Counted from the first letter of the stretch, positions 54,420 to 62,768 are shown. The stretch: 64,000 nucleotides of DNA from Pseudonocardia halophobica (GCF_027922425.1 NZ_BSFQ01000019.1:1-64000); one strand, 5' to 3'. Notes: generated from the sequence alone by a model not told the origin. Program-made: numbers and translations.

Positions 54420-54425
54420 GACTTC

Positions 54426-55340
54426 ATGGACGTGCAGCGGCTGCGGATCCTCCGTGAGCTCGCCGACCGGGGCTCGGTCACGGCGGTCGCGCAGGCCCTG
54501 CGGTTCACGCCGTCGGCCATCTCGCAGCAGCTCAAGGCCCTGGCCGAGGAGGTCGGCGTCCCGCTGACCGAGCCCGCGGGCCGGGGGCTGCGGCTCACCG
54601 CGGCCGGGCTGGCGCTCGTCGCCGAGGCCGAGCACGTCCTCGCCGCGCTCGCCCGGGCCGAGGCGGCGGTGCAGGCGCTGCGGACGACTCCGCACGGCGT
54701 GGTCCGGATGGCGATGTTCCCCTCGGGTGCGCGGATGATGCTGGCCGGGCTGCTGCGGCGGGTGGCGGGCACCGGCATCGACCTGCAGGTCCGCGACCTG
54801 GACATGACCCCGCCCGAGGTCCCCGTCCTCGCCGCGGACCACGATCTCGTCGTCGCACACCGGGACGAGCACGCCGACCCGCTCGCCAGCGGCCGGCACC
54901 GCGTGGTGCCGCTGGTCCGGGAGCCCCTCGACGTCGTGCTGCCGCCCGGGCACCCGCTCGGCCGGCACCGCCGGCTCCGGCTCGACCAACTGGCCGGCGA
55001 GCCGTGGATCAGCGTGAACGTCGGCTGGCCGGTCGACGACGTGCTGCGCTCGCTCACCACCCGCACCGGCACCCGGCCCCGGGTCGTCCAGCGGATCAAC
55101 GACTTCGCCGTGACCGAGGAGCTCGTCGCGGCCGGGGTCGGGGTCGCCCTGCTCCCCCGCTGGTCGACCGACGACCGGGGCGGCCGGCGGTTCCTGCGCC
55201 GCCCGCTCGCCGGCGTGCGCGCGGCCCGACTGGTGGAGGTGGTGATGCGGGAGAGCGTGGCCGAACGCCCGGCCGTGCGGACCGTGGTCGACGCCCTGCA
55301 CGCCACCATCGCCGAGACCACCGGCGAGGAGAAACCCTAG
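54426..55340 (+). CDS. LysR family transcriptional regulator
   Basis: A 304-residue LTTR: MDVQRLRILRELADRGSVTAVAQALRFTPSAISQQLKALAEEVGVPLTEPAGRGLRLTAAG in segments is the complete winged helix, and the effector-binding domain starts near residue 88 (GVVRMAMFPSGARMMLAGLLRRV), ending with DDRGGRRFLRRPLAG. The divergent DMT transporter is the likely target. Its stop (TAG) overlaps the convergent YjbR stop within CCTAG. Confidence 0.93.
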   Translation: MDVQRLRILRELADRGSVTAVAQALRFTPSAISQQLKALAEEVGVPLTEPAGRGLRLTAAGLALVAEAEHVLAALARAEAAVQALRTTPHGVVRMAMFPSGARMMLAGLLRRVAGTGIDLQVRDLDMTPPEVPVLAADHDLVVAHRDEHADPLASGRHRVVPLVREPLDVVLPPGHPLGRHRRLRLDQLAGEPWISVNVGWPVDDVLRSLTTRTGTRPRVVQRINDFAVTEELVAAGVGVALLPRWSTDDRGGRRFLRRPLAGVRAARLVEVVMRESVAERPAVRTVVDALHATIAETTGEEKP

Positions 55341-55672
55341 GGGCGCTTGCTCTTCGGCAGCTTCGCGACGATCGCGTCGTACGACTCGTCGACCAGCTCG
55401 CGGAGCTCGTCGGCCGGCATCGTGCCGTCGAGCGCGACGACGTTCCAGCCGAAGCGCCCGATGTACGGCGACGCCGTGACCGCGGCCGGGTAGCGGTCGC
55501 GCAGCTCGGCCGCCTCGTCCGCGTCCCGCCCGCACTTCAGCCCGACGCCCTCGCCGCCCAGGAACGCGAAGATCTTGCCGCCGACCTTGGCCACGAGATC
55601 GCCCTCCCACGGCTCGTCGGCCACCGCACCGGGCTTGCCGAGCGCGTAGGTCGCGATCTCGTCGTGGTTCAC
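55337..55672 (-). CDS. MmcQ/YjbR family protein
   Basis: A 111-residue protein with the MmcQ/YjbR order: HDEIATYALGKPGAVADEPWEGDLVAKVGGKIFAFLGG, VGLKCGRDADEAAELRDRYPAAVTASPYIGRFGWNVVALDG and ELRELVDESYDAIVAKLPKSKR, which ends with the usual KLPK. DNA binding is suggested by fold only. The GTG overlaps the GT87 stop by 4 bases (GTGA), so it is translated with the mannosyltransferase-like gene. The last bases overlap the LysR stop. Confidence 0.88.
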   Translation of the reverse strand: MNHDEIATYALGKPGAVADEPWEGDLVAKVGGKIFAFLGGEGVGLKCGRDADEAAELRDRYPAAVTASPYIGRFGWNVVALDGTMPADELRELVDESYDAIVAKLPKSKRP

Positions 55673-56889
55673 GCGGGGCCGGTCCCCGCCGGGCGGCGCA
55701 CGTAGTACCGCCAGGCCACGGCCAGCATCGCGATCGCGACGATCACGTACGTGGCCCCGACGAGCTGCTGCCCGGCGTTCCAGCCCAGCTCGACCTGGTT
55801 GTTGCCCGGCAGCCAGCGGAACGGGGCGAGGAAGAAGGTCACCAGGAGCACCAGCTCGACGGCGATCCAGCCCCGCCGCCGGGTCCGCACCGCATGGGCC
55901 CCGACGGCGACGACGGCCGGCGCGATCCACACCCAGTGGTGCGACCACGAGGTCGGCGAGACCAGCAGCATGAACGCGGCCATGGCGGACATCCCGATCG
56001 CCGGGTCGGCGCGCCGGACCGTCGGGACGAGCAGGACCAGGAGCACCAGCGCGACGACGACCCAGATGCCGGTCAGCAGCGGGCCCTCGACACCCCAGCG
56101 CGCGACGACCGCCTGGACGGTCTCGTTGGTGTAGAACACCGAGCCGCTGACGCCCGCCGCCGGGCCTCCGAACCAGTAGGCGGCCGACGCCTGGGCGTCG
56201 ACGAGGAAGCCCACCGCCGTCGCGACGGCGGCGGTGACGACGGTGACCACGGCCGCCCGGAAGTCGCGGCGCAGCAGGAAGAACAGCACGAACGCCGCGG
56301 GCGTCAGCTTGATCGCCGCGGCCAGCCCGACGAGCAGGCCTCGCGGCCAGCGGGTGCGCGGGGCCAGGCAGTCGACCGCCACCAGGGCCATCAGGATGAT
56401 GTTGACCTGGCCGAACTCGAAGGTCTGCAGCACCGGCTCGATCCACAGCAGCGCCGGCAGCGCCAGGAACGCGACCGACACGGCCCCGCTGCGGCCGCCA
56501 GCGGGCCAGGCCCGCAGCGCGGCGACGTACAGCGTGACCGCGAGCGAGGCCAGCGAGAGCACGAACAGCAGCACCCACGCCGCCGTCCACGGCAGCAGCG
56601 CCAGCGGAGTGAGCACCATGGCCGCGAAGACCGGGTAGATGAACGGCAGCGCCAGCCCGGAGATGGTGGGCGGCAGCGGGCCGTACATGTCCCCGCCCTG
56701 CAGCCACGTGTTCACGCCGAGCCGGTAGACCTCGAGGTCGATGTGGTAGCCGTGCGTGTGCAGCAGCAGGGCCGCGACCGAGATCGCCAGCAGCGGCAGG
56801 CTGATCACGAAGGAGCGCCGGGACAGCACGCGGAGCCGGACCCGCCGGACCATCTCGGCGGCGCCCGGGCGGGTGCTGGAGAGGGTCAC
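55669..56889 (-). CDS. GT87-family polyprenol-phosphate-mannose-dependent glycosyltransferase
   Basis: A 406-residue, ~10-helix GT-C type enzyme. HTHGYHIDLEVYRLGVNTWLQGGDMYGPLPPTISGLALPFIYPVFAAMVLTPLALLPW contains the conserved Asp and the YPP-like region of GT87 (PimE-like) transferases. EPVLQTFEFGQVNIILMALVAVDCLA and GLLVGLAAAIKLTPAAFVLFFLLRRDFR are family signatures. LVSPTSWSHHWVWIAP is a periplasmic loop with paired His. It likely adds mannose to a phosphatidylinositol mannoside or similar glycolipid from polyprenyl-phosphate mannose. The GTG at 56889 follows GGAGGACCGC. It overlaps YjbR by 4 bases. Confidence 0.88.
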   Translation of the reverse strand: MTLSSTRPGAAEMVRRVRLRVLSRRSFVISLPLLAISVAALLLHTHGYHIDLEVYRLGVNTWLQGGDMYGPLPPTISGLALPFIYPVFAAMVLTPLALLPWTAAWVLLFVLSLASLAVTLYVAALRAWPAGGRSGAVSVAFLALPALLWIEPVLQTFEFGQVNIILMALVAVDCLAPRTRWPRGLLVGLAAAIKLTPAAFVLFFLLRRDFRAAVVTVVTAAVATAVGFLVDAQASAAYWFGGPAAGVSGSVFYTNETVQAVVARWGVEGPLLTGIWVVVALVLLVLLVPTVRRADPAIGMSAMAAFMLLVSPTSWSHHWVWIAPAVVAVGAHAVRTRRRGWIAVELVLLVTFFLAPFRWLPGNNQVELGWNAGQQLVGATYVIVAIAMLAVAWRYYVRRPAGTGPA

Positions 56890-57002
56890 GCGGTCCTCCG
56901 GCTCGTGCGTCGAAACGGCGCCCACCGTAGCAACGCGCCGGATCGGCGCGGCAACGCGGCGCAGCGGGGCCGCCGCGGCACCGCGCCGGGCCACGGCCGC
57001 AC

Positions 57003-57032
57003 CGCGGCGGGGCTCAGCTGATCCCCGCCGCG
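57003..57032 (-). terminator. Hairpin straddling the uvrB stop codon
   Basis: CGCGGCGGGG, a ten-base loop, then CCCCGCCGCG. The loop holds the uvrB stop codon. It may slow polymerase or protect the 3' end. Confidence 0.4.
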
Positions 57033-59224
57033 TCCATCCCCCGCAGCTCCTTCTTCAGGTCCTGGATCTCGTCCCGCAGCCGGGCGGCCAGCTCGAACTG
57101 CAGGTCGCGGGCCGCCGCGAGCATCTGGTCGTTCATCTGCTGGATGAGGTCGGCCAGCTCCGCGCGCGGCATCGCCGTGGTGTCGCGGCCCGCCACGATC
57201 CCCGAGCTGCCCCCGGACGCGCGGCCCGGCTCGCCCGCGGCCCGCTTGCCCCGGGAGGCGTTGCGCCCGGAGCCGCCGACGGGGACCTCGGAGTCCTCCG
57301 CCTCGCGGTAGACCTGGTCGAGGATGTCGGCGATCTTCTTCCGCAGCGGCTGCGGGTCGATCCCCTTCTCCGTGTTGTAGGCGATCTGCTTGGCCCGGCG
57401 GCGCTCCGTCTCGTCGATCGCGTGCTGCATCGACTCGGTGACCGTGTCGGCGTACATGTGCACCTGGCCGGACACGTTGCGCGCCGCGCGGCCGATCGTC
57501 TGGATCAGCGAGGTGCCGGAGCGCAGGAAGCCCTCCTTGTCCGCGTCGAGGATCGCGACGAGCGACACCTCGGGCAGGTCGAGGCCCTCACGGAGCAGGT
57601 TGATGCCGACCAGCACGTCGTACTCCCCGAGCCGCAGCTGGCGGAGCAGCTCGACGCGGCGCAGCGTGTCGACCTCCGAGTGCAGGTACCGCACCCGGAT
57701 GCCCAGCTCGAGCAGGTAGTCGGTGAGGTCCTCGGCCATCTTCTTGGTCAGCGTGGTGACCAGGACCCGCTCGTCCCGCTCGGCGCGCTCCCGGATCTCG
57801 CCCACCAGGTCGTCGATCTGGCCCTTGGTGGGCTTCACGACGATCTCGGGGTCGACCAGGCCCGTCGGGCGGATGACCTGCTCGACGAACTCGCCGCCGG
57901 TGCGCGACAGCTCGTACGGGCCCGGGGTGGCCGACAGGTAGACCGTCTGCCCGATCCGGTCGGCGAACTCCTCCCAGGTCAGCGGGCGGTTGTCGACCGC
58001 CGACGGCAGCCGGAAGCCGAACTCCACCAGGTTCCGCTTGCGGGACATGTCGCCCTCGTACATGCCGCCGATCTGCGGCACGGTGACGTGCGACTCGTCG
58101 ATGACCAGCAGGAAGTCGTCCGGGAAGTAGTCGATCAGGGTGGCCGGCGCGGTGCCCGGGCCGCGGCCGTCGATGTGCCGCGAGTAGTTCTCGATGCCGG
58201 AGCAGAACCCGACCTGCCGGATCATCTCCAGGTCGTACTGGGTGCGCATGCGCAGCCGCTGGGCCTCGAGCAGCTTGCCCTGGTTCTCCAGCTCGGCGAG
58301 CCGCTCCTCCAGCTCCTTCTCGATGTCCCGGACCGCGCGCTCCATCCGCTCGGGCCCCGCGACGTAGTGCGTGGCCGGGAAGATCCGCACGGTGTCGACC
58401 TGCTTGACCACGTCACCGGTGAGCGGGTGCAGGTAGTAGAGCGCCTCGATCTCGTCCCCGAAGAACTCGATCCGGATCGCGAGCTCCTCGTACGCCGGGA
58501 TGATCTCCACGGTGTCGCCGCGCACCCGGAAGGTGCCGCGGGCGAAGCTCAGGTCGTTGCGCGTGTACTGCACGTCGACCAGCAGGCGCAGGAACGCGTC
58601 TCGGTCGATCTCGCCGCCGACGTCGAGCTTCACGGAGCGGTCGAGGTACGACTGCGGCGTGCCCAGGCCGTAGATGCAGGACACCGACGCGACGACCACG
58701 ACGTCCCTGCGGGACAACAGGTTCTGCGTGGCGGAGTGCCGCAGGCGCTCCACGTCGTCGTTGATCGAGGAGTCCTTCTCGATGTACGTGTCCGTCTGCG
58801 CGATGTACGCCTCGGGCTGGTAGTAGTCGTAGTACGAGACGAAGTACTCGACCGCGTTGTTCGGGAGCATCTCCCGCAGCTCGTTGGCCAGCTGCGCCGC
58901 GAGCGTCTTGTTCGGGGCCATCACCAGCGTGGGCCGCTGCACCCGCTCGATCAGCCACGCGGTGGTGGCCGACTTGCCCGTACCGGTGGCGCCGAGCAGC
59001 ACCACGTCCTGCTCGCCCCGCTTGAGGCGCTTCTCCAGCTCCTCGATCGCCGCCGGCTGGTCGCCTGCGGGCTCGTACTCGCTGACGACCTCGAAGTGCC
59101 CGCCGGTGCGCTCGATCTCGCCCACGGGGCGGTACTCCGAGTGCGCGAGCGGGACCTCCGCCTCGCCGCCCTCACGAGCGCTGCTGTCACGAGCGCTGCC
59201 GGGAACCTCTGTCGCGAATGCCAC
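57014..59224 (-). CDS. uvrB: Excinuclease ABC subunit UvrB
   Basis: A 736-residue helicase-like repair protein. Walker A GATGTGKSAT, the damage-binding beta-hairpin region YYDYYQPEAYIAQTDTYIEKDSSINDDVERLRHSAT, DEFLL-type motif LLVIDESHVTVPQIGGMYEGD, ATPGPYEL and the C-lobe DVLVGINLLREGLDLPEVSLVAILDADKEGF, QTIGRAARN are intact. The C-terminal UVR motif (LIQQMNDQMLAAARDLQFELAARLRDEI) binds UvrC or UvrA. The GTG at 59224 starts VAFATE, aligning with the mycobacterial MAFATE start, and TACCCT lies six bases upstream. There is an extra ~20-residue segment before LAHSEYRPV. Confidence 0.97.
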   Translation of the reverse strand: MAFATEVPGSARDSSAREGGEAEVPLAHSEYRPVGEIERTGGHFEVVSEYEPAGDQPAAIEELEKRLKRGEQDVVLLGATGTGKSATTAWLIERVQRPTLVMAPNKTLAAQLANELREMLPNNAVEYFVSYYDYYQPEAYIAQTDTYIEKDSSINDDVERLRHSATQNLLSRRDVVVVASVSCIYGLGTPQSYLDRSVKLDVGGEIDRDAFLRLLVDVQYTRNDLSFARGTFRVRGDTVEIIPAYEELAIRIEFFGDEIEALYYLHPLTGDVVKQVDTVRIFPATHYVAGPERMERAVRDIEKELEERLAELENQGKLLEAQRLRMRTQYDLEMIRQVGFCSGIENYSRHIDGRGPGTAPATLIDYFPDDFLLVIDESHVTVPQIGGMYEGDMSRKRNLVEFGFRLPSAVDNRPLTWEEFADRIGQTVYLSATPGPYELSRTGGEFVEQVIRPTGLVDPEIVVKPTKGQIDDLVGEIRERAERDERVLVTTLTKKMAEDLTDYLLELGIRVRYLHSEVDTLRRVELLRQLRLGEYDVLVGINLLREGLDLPEVSLVAILDADKEGFLRSGTSLIQTIGRAARNVSGQVHMYADTVTESMQHAIDETERRRAKQIAYNTEKGIDPQPLRKKIADILDQVYREAEDSEVPVGGSGRNASRGKRAAGEPGRASGGSSGIVAGRDTTAMPRAELADLIQQMNDQMLAAARDLQFELAARLRDEIQDLKKELRGMDAAGIS

Positions 59225-59230
59225 GAACCC

Positions 59231-59253
59231 AGGGTACGAGCGACCCCCGACAG
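59231..59253 (-). promoter_or_regulatory. RecA-NDp (PafBC-type) promoter of uvrB
   Basis: On the minus strand CTGTCGGGG, eight bases, TACCCT, then six bases and the GTG. It differs from the SNF2 helicase promoter at two of 23 positions, both outside the core. Confidence 0.75.
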
Positions 59254-59293
59254 TTTCCTGCCGCCGAACCCCCCGCGCGGACCGTTCGTCGGG

Positions 59294-59299
59294 CAGGAT
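59294..59299 (+). promoter_or_regulatory. -10 element for the DUF402 gene
   Basis: CAGGAT followed by seven bases and the GTG at 59307. Confidence 0.35.
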
Positions 59300-59306
59300 C
59301 GGCCGC

Positions 59307-59837
59307 GTGCACCCGCCGAAGATCCAGACCTTCGACGTGCCCGCCGGCGTCAACTTCGACACCAAGGGCATCCGGCGCGAGGTGGCGGAGTACCGCCGCA
59401 CCCCGTTCGGGCTCTACATGAGCCGGCCGGTGGTGGGCCGGGCGTCGGCGTGGTGGATCGAGTCGTGGCTGCTGCCCGACCTCGGGCTCGTGGTCACCGA
59501 CTGGCAGTGGAACCCCGGGCACGAGCGCGAGCAGGACTTCTACCTCGACGTCGCCCGCATCGAGCCGGGCGAGGGCACGTGGCGCACCACCGACCTCTAC
59601 CTCGACCTGGTGGTCAAGCGGGGCCTCTGGACCGAGGTGCTCGACGTCGACGAATTCGTCGAGGCCGTGGCCGGCGGGCTGATCGACATCGCGACGGCGG
59701 AGTGGGCGCTGCACCGCTGCCACGCGACCGTGGCCGCACTGTCGGCCCACGGCCACGACCTGGACGCCTGGCTGGCGGAGCAGGGCGTCGTCCTCACCTG
59801 GCAGGGGCCGGGCGAGCAGGTGCGGCCCGCGGGCTGA
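59307..59837 (+). CDS. DUF402 domain-containing protein
   Basis: A 176-residue protein: HPPKIQTFDVPAGVNFDTKGIRREVAEYRRTPFGLYMSRPVVG, WWIESWLLPDLGLVVTDWQWNPGHEREQDFYLDVARIE and TDLYLDLVVKRGLWTEVLDVDEFVEAVAGGLID. The aromatic and acidic set (DFYLD, TDLYLDL, EVLDVDE) is that of the DUF402/FomD-like barrel, whose known members hydrolyse nucleoside diphosphates or bind metals. It is divergent from uvrB with ~80 bases between starts, as in related actinobacteria. Function unproven. Confidence 0.85.
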   Translation: MHPPKIQTFDVPAGVNFDTKGIRREVAEYRRTPFGLYMSRPVVGRASAWWIESWLLPDLGLVVTDWQWNPGHEREQDFYLDVARIEPGEGTWRTTDLYLDLVVKRGLWTEVLDVDEFVEAVAGGLIDIATAEWALHRCHATVAALSAHGHDLDAWLAEQGVVLTWQGPGEQVRPAG

Positions 59838-59874
59838 CCGCCCTCTCGACGGCGCGGACCCGCGGGCGCGCCGC

Positions 59875-60537
59875 TCAGGCGATCAGCGCGGCCAGCAGGC
59901 CCTGCTGCTCCGCCGTGGTGGTCGACGTCGGCGTCGAGGTCCGCGTGGTCGTGGTGGTGGTGCTGGTCGGCGCCGCGGTGGCCGAGGTCCGGGTCGGCGT
60001 GGTCGGGTCCGGGTCACCCTCGTCCGTCGGCGTCGGCTTCGTGGTGGTCGTCGGCTTCGGGGTCGTGGTCGTCGTCGGCTTCGGCGTGGTCGTGACGACC
60101 GGGGGCGGCTCCACCGGGATCGGCGCCGGCGCCACCGGCTCCTGCGTGGTGGTGCGGGCGCGCGTGGTCGTCGTCCGCTTCTTCGTCGTGGTCGGGACGG
60201 GCTCCGCCGCCGCGACGGGCGCGGGGGCGACCGGCGGCGGCGCCACGGTGGTGGTCACCGGCGGCGGTGTCGTGGTGGGCACCTGCGCCACGGGGGCGAC
60301 GACGACGGGCGCGGGCTCGGCGGCGGCGGTGCCGATCGCGGTGACCCCGCCGAGGGCGCCGACGGTCAGCACCGCGGCCGCGGCGGCACCGCTCGCGCGG
60401 TTGGCCGCACCGGCACGCCGGATGACGTCCTCGATCGCGGGCAGCGAGACGCCCGCGGCCAGCTCGTCGTCCAGCCTGCGGAGCTCGTCCGCGCCGCGGC
60501 CCTCCGGACGCGTGCCGTACTGCACCGGATTGGTCAC
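59875..60537 (-). CDS. Membrane protein with Thr/Pro-rich ectodomain, coupled to the ECF sigma factor
   Basis: A 220-residue protein. The ~50-residue cytoplasmic N-terminus (ADELRRLDDELAAGVSLPAIEDVIRRAG) precedes one helix (ASGAAAAAVLTVGALGGVTAIGTA), and the rest is an extracytoplasmic Thr/Pro/Val-rich stalk with runs of Thr. It overlaps the sigma gene stop by 4 bases (GTGA), the position of an anti-sigma factor. No His-x3-Cys-x2-Cys zinc motif is present, so if it inhibits sigma it is not of the ZAS class. Length and stalk suggest cell-wall contact. Confidence 0.7.
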   Translation of the reverse strand: MTNPVQYGTRPEGRGADELRRLDDELAAGVSLPAIEDVIRRAGAANRASGAAAAAVLTVGALGGVTAIGTAAAEPAPVVVAPVAQVPTTTPPPVTTTVAPPPVAPAPVAAAEPVPTTTKKRTTTTRARTTTQEPVAPAPIPVEPPPVVTTTPKPTTTTTPKPTTTTKPTPTDEGDPDPTTPTRTSATAAPTSTTTTTTRTSTPTSTTTAEQQGLLAALIA

Positions 60538-61406
60538 CGGGCCTCCTCCTGGTCCGTGCCGTCGGTCGTGCCCTGAATCGTCTTCTCGGTCGACTTCTCG
60601 TCCCCGTCGGGCCGTTCGTCGGGGCCGTCGACGTCCCCACGCGCCGCGGGCGCGCCCGGAACGGCCGCCACGGTCGCCGACTCCACGTACTCCGCCCGCT
60701 CGCCGGGCTCCGGCGGCAGGAGCGGGACGCTCCCCAGCGCGGCCAGACCGGCCACGCCCTCCTCGATCAGGCTCCCGACCCGGTTGAGCCGCGCCTGCAC
60801 GGTTCCCGGCGACACCCGCTCGAGCGCCGCGACCTCGCGGACCCCCATGCCGGCCATGTACACCAGCACCGCCGTGCGCCGCTCGTCGGCCGGCACCCGG
60901 GCGAGGGTGCGCAGCACGGCCGCGGTGCGCGGGTCGAGTCCCGCCTGCTCCTGCACGGGCGCACCGCGCAGGCCGAGGCGTGCGGCCAGGCGCCGCCAGG
61001 TGCTCGCCGAGGACCGCACCGCGACCCGGCGCACCCACGCCTCCGCGTCGCCCTCGCGGATCTCCGACCAGCGGCGCCAGGCGCGGGAGTACGCGTCCTG
61101 CACGAGGTCGTGGGCGGTGCCCGAGTCGAGGGTGATGGCGAAGAGCTGACCGACCAGCCGCGGGTAGTGCGCCTCGAGATGGGCGCCGAAGTCGGTGCGC
61201 AGCCCGCTCGGTGCGACGGGGTCCGCAGGAAGGTCTCGTTCGACGACGGAGCCGTCGGCAGCACCGTCCGACGCAGCACCCTTCGGAGCAGGGCCGTCCA
61301 CGGTGCCGTCCCCAGTGGCGCCGATGGCGCCGTCCGCGACGGCGTCCTCCGGGGCGCTGTCCTCCGGATCGGCCGGAGCGGGCTCCTGGTCGACCTGTGC
61401 GCTCAC
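60534..61406 (-). CDS. ECF-type RNA polymerase sigma factor
   Basis: A ~290-residue sigma factor. Region 2 is FGAHLEAHYPRLVGQLFAITLDSGTAHDLVQDAYSRAWRRWSEI, read in pieces. The SigE-family group-specific EAWVRRVAVRSSASTWRRL segment leads to region 4 (LARVPADERRTAVLVYMAGMGVREVAALERVSPGTVQARLNRVGSLI). An acidic ~65-residue N-terminal extension and ~70-residue C-terminal extension are unusual for a minimal ECF. The start is uncertain: GTG at 61406 or at 61463. It is followed by a membrane protein in translational coupling, so it probably answers an envelope cue. Confidence 0.83.
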   Translation of the reverse strand: MSAQVDQEPAPADPEDSAPEDAVADGAIGATGDGTVDGPAPKGAASDGAADGSVVERDLPADPVAPSGLRTDFGAHLEAHYPRLVGQLFAITLDSGTAHDLVQDAYSRAWRRWSEIREGDAEAWVRRVAVRSSASTWRRLAARLGLRGAPVQEQAGLDPRTAAVLRTLARVPADERRTAVLVYMAGMGVREVAALERVSPGTVQARLNRVGSLIEEGVAGLAALGSVPLLPPEPGERAEYVESATVAAVPGAPAARGDVDGPDERPDGDEKSTEKTIQGTTDGTDQEEAR

Positions 61407-61501
61407 CCTCCGCCCCTTCGTCGCCCCGCTGCCTCCCGGCCGGGCCCCGCCGGGTCCGGCCACCGTTCCCCGCCGCGGGCGTCACCCGCCGTCACGGTCC
61501 T

Positions 61502-61520
61502 GCCCGCGTATCGCGCGGGC
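61502..61520 (-). terminator. Short hairpin between coaE and the sigma gene
   Basis: GCCCGCG, TATCG, CGCGGGC: a perfect 7-bp stem, 49 bases past the coaE stop on the minus strand. Confidence 0.4.
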
Positions 61521-61568
61521 CCGGCCCCCCGTTACAGCGAACCCCGGCCGGAAATACGCCCGATCAGC

Positions 61569-62768
61569 CTAGTACGACGGCAACCAACTGGTGGACGCGG
61601 CCCACTGCTCGGCCCTCGGCAACGCGGCGTCGAACCACGGCTCCTTGCGTGCGACGTAGCGCTCGGCGTCGGCGTCGCCGGCGAACTCGGCCGCCGCGGC
61701 CCGCTTGACCTGCAGGTACTCTGCCCGCGCCGCCTCGTCCGCCCGCAGCCAGTCCCGGAACAGCAGGGCGTAGCGCCAGCCGGTCGAGCCGTGCACGCGC
61801 ACGTGGAGGTGCACCCGCTGGGCCGGGTCGGCGGCGGCGAAGTACCGCTTCCGCCAGTGCTCCGGGTCGGGGTCCGCGGGCTTCGGGTTGTCCTGCGTGA
61901 TGCCCGGGATGCGGACCAGGCCGATCGCGCGCAGCGGCTCGTCGAGGGCGTCCGCGTCGTCGAGCGAGGCGACCGCGAGCTGCAGGTCCGTGACGTCCTT
62001 GGCGGGCAGCCCGGGCACCGCGGTCGACCCGATGTGCTGCACCCCCCGGCCGCGCTCCCCCGCCGCCCGGGCGACCCGCGCGGCCAGACGCGCACCCCGG
62101 TCCTCCCAGCCCGGCTCCGGGTCGACCAGGACGGGTGCTCCCCCGCGGACAGCACGGCCGAGCCGGACGTTCTCCTCGAGCGGCACCAGGCGGTCGTGCC
62201 AGAGCCGGTCGACCCGGGCCCGCAGCTCCTCCTCGGACCCGTCGTTGTCCAGCACCGCGTCGGCGACCGCCAGCCGCTCGGAATCCGACGACTGCTTCGC
62301 GATCCGCGCCCGCGCGTCCTCCTCGGTCATCCCGCGGCTCTCCACGAGCCGGCGCACGCGCACCTCGGCGTCCGTGTGCACGACCACGACGAGCGGGAAC
62401 CGGGTCGCGTTGCCCATCTCGACCAGCAGCGCGGCGTCGTGCACCACGATCGCGTCGGGCCCGGCCCCGGCGACCAGCTCGGCCTGCCGCCGGGCGATGA
62501 GGGGATGGGTGATGCCGTTGAGCACGGCGAGCTGGGCGTCGTCCCCGAAGACGATGGAGGCGACCTTCGGCCGGTCCATCTCGCCGTCCGGCCCCACCAC
62601 CTCGGGTCCGAACGCCTCGGCGATCCGGGCGAGCCCCTCGGACCCCTTCGCGACGACCTCGCGGGCGATGAGGTCGGCGTCGACCAGGACCGCCCCCAGC
62701 TCCACCAGCCGCCGCGAGACCGTCGACTTGCCCGCCCCGATACCGCCCGTCAGCCCGATCTGCAGCAC
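61569..62768 (-). CDS. coaE: Dephospho-CoA kinase fused to a GrpB/UPF0157 domain
   Basis: A 399-residue fusion. Residues 1-200 are CoaE: GLTGGIGAGKST, DADLIAREVV, HPLIARRQAEL, VVHDAALLVE, RVRRLVESRGMTEEDARARIAKQSSDSERLAVADAVLDNDGS. It performs the last step of CoA synthesis, phosphorylating dephospho-CoA. Residues ~215-395 are a GrpB/nucleotidyltransferase-like domain (VQHIGSTAVPGLPAKDVTDLQLAV; HLHVRVHGSTGWRYALLFRDWLRAD; KRAAAAEFAGDADAERYVARKEPW). The same fusion is known in mycobacteria. The start GTG has TACGGT seven bases upstream. Confidence 0.96.
   Translation of the reverse strand: MLQIGLTGGIGAGKSTVSRRLVELGAVLVDADLIAREVVAKGSEGLARIAEAFGPEVVGPDGEMDRPKVASIVFGDDAQLAVLNGITHPLIARRQAELVAGAGPDAIVVHDAALLVEMGNATRFPLVVVVHTDAEVRVRRLVESRGMTEEDARARIAKQSSDSERLAVADAVLDNDGSEEELRARVDRLWHDRLVPLEENVRLGRAVRGGAPVLVDPEPGWEDRGARLAARVARAAGERGRGVQHIGSTAVPGLPAKDVTDLQLAVASLDDADALDEPLRAIGLVRIPGITQDNPKPADPDPEHWRKRYFAAADPAQRVHLHVRVHGSTGWRYALLFRDWLRADEAARAEYLQVKRAAAAEFAGDADAERYVARKEPWFDAALPRAEQWAASTSWLPSY

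Noticed and set aside
31541..56889. Genomic island or prophage between uvrB and the MBL gene
   Set aside because: No integrase, transposase, tRNA, direct repeats at borders or change in base composition was seen.
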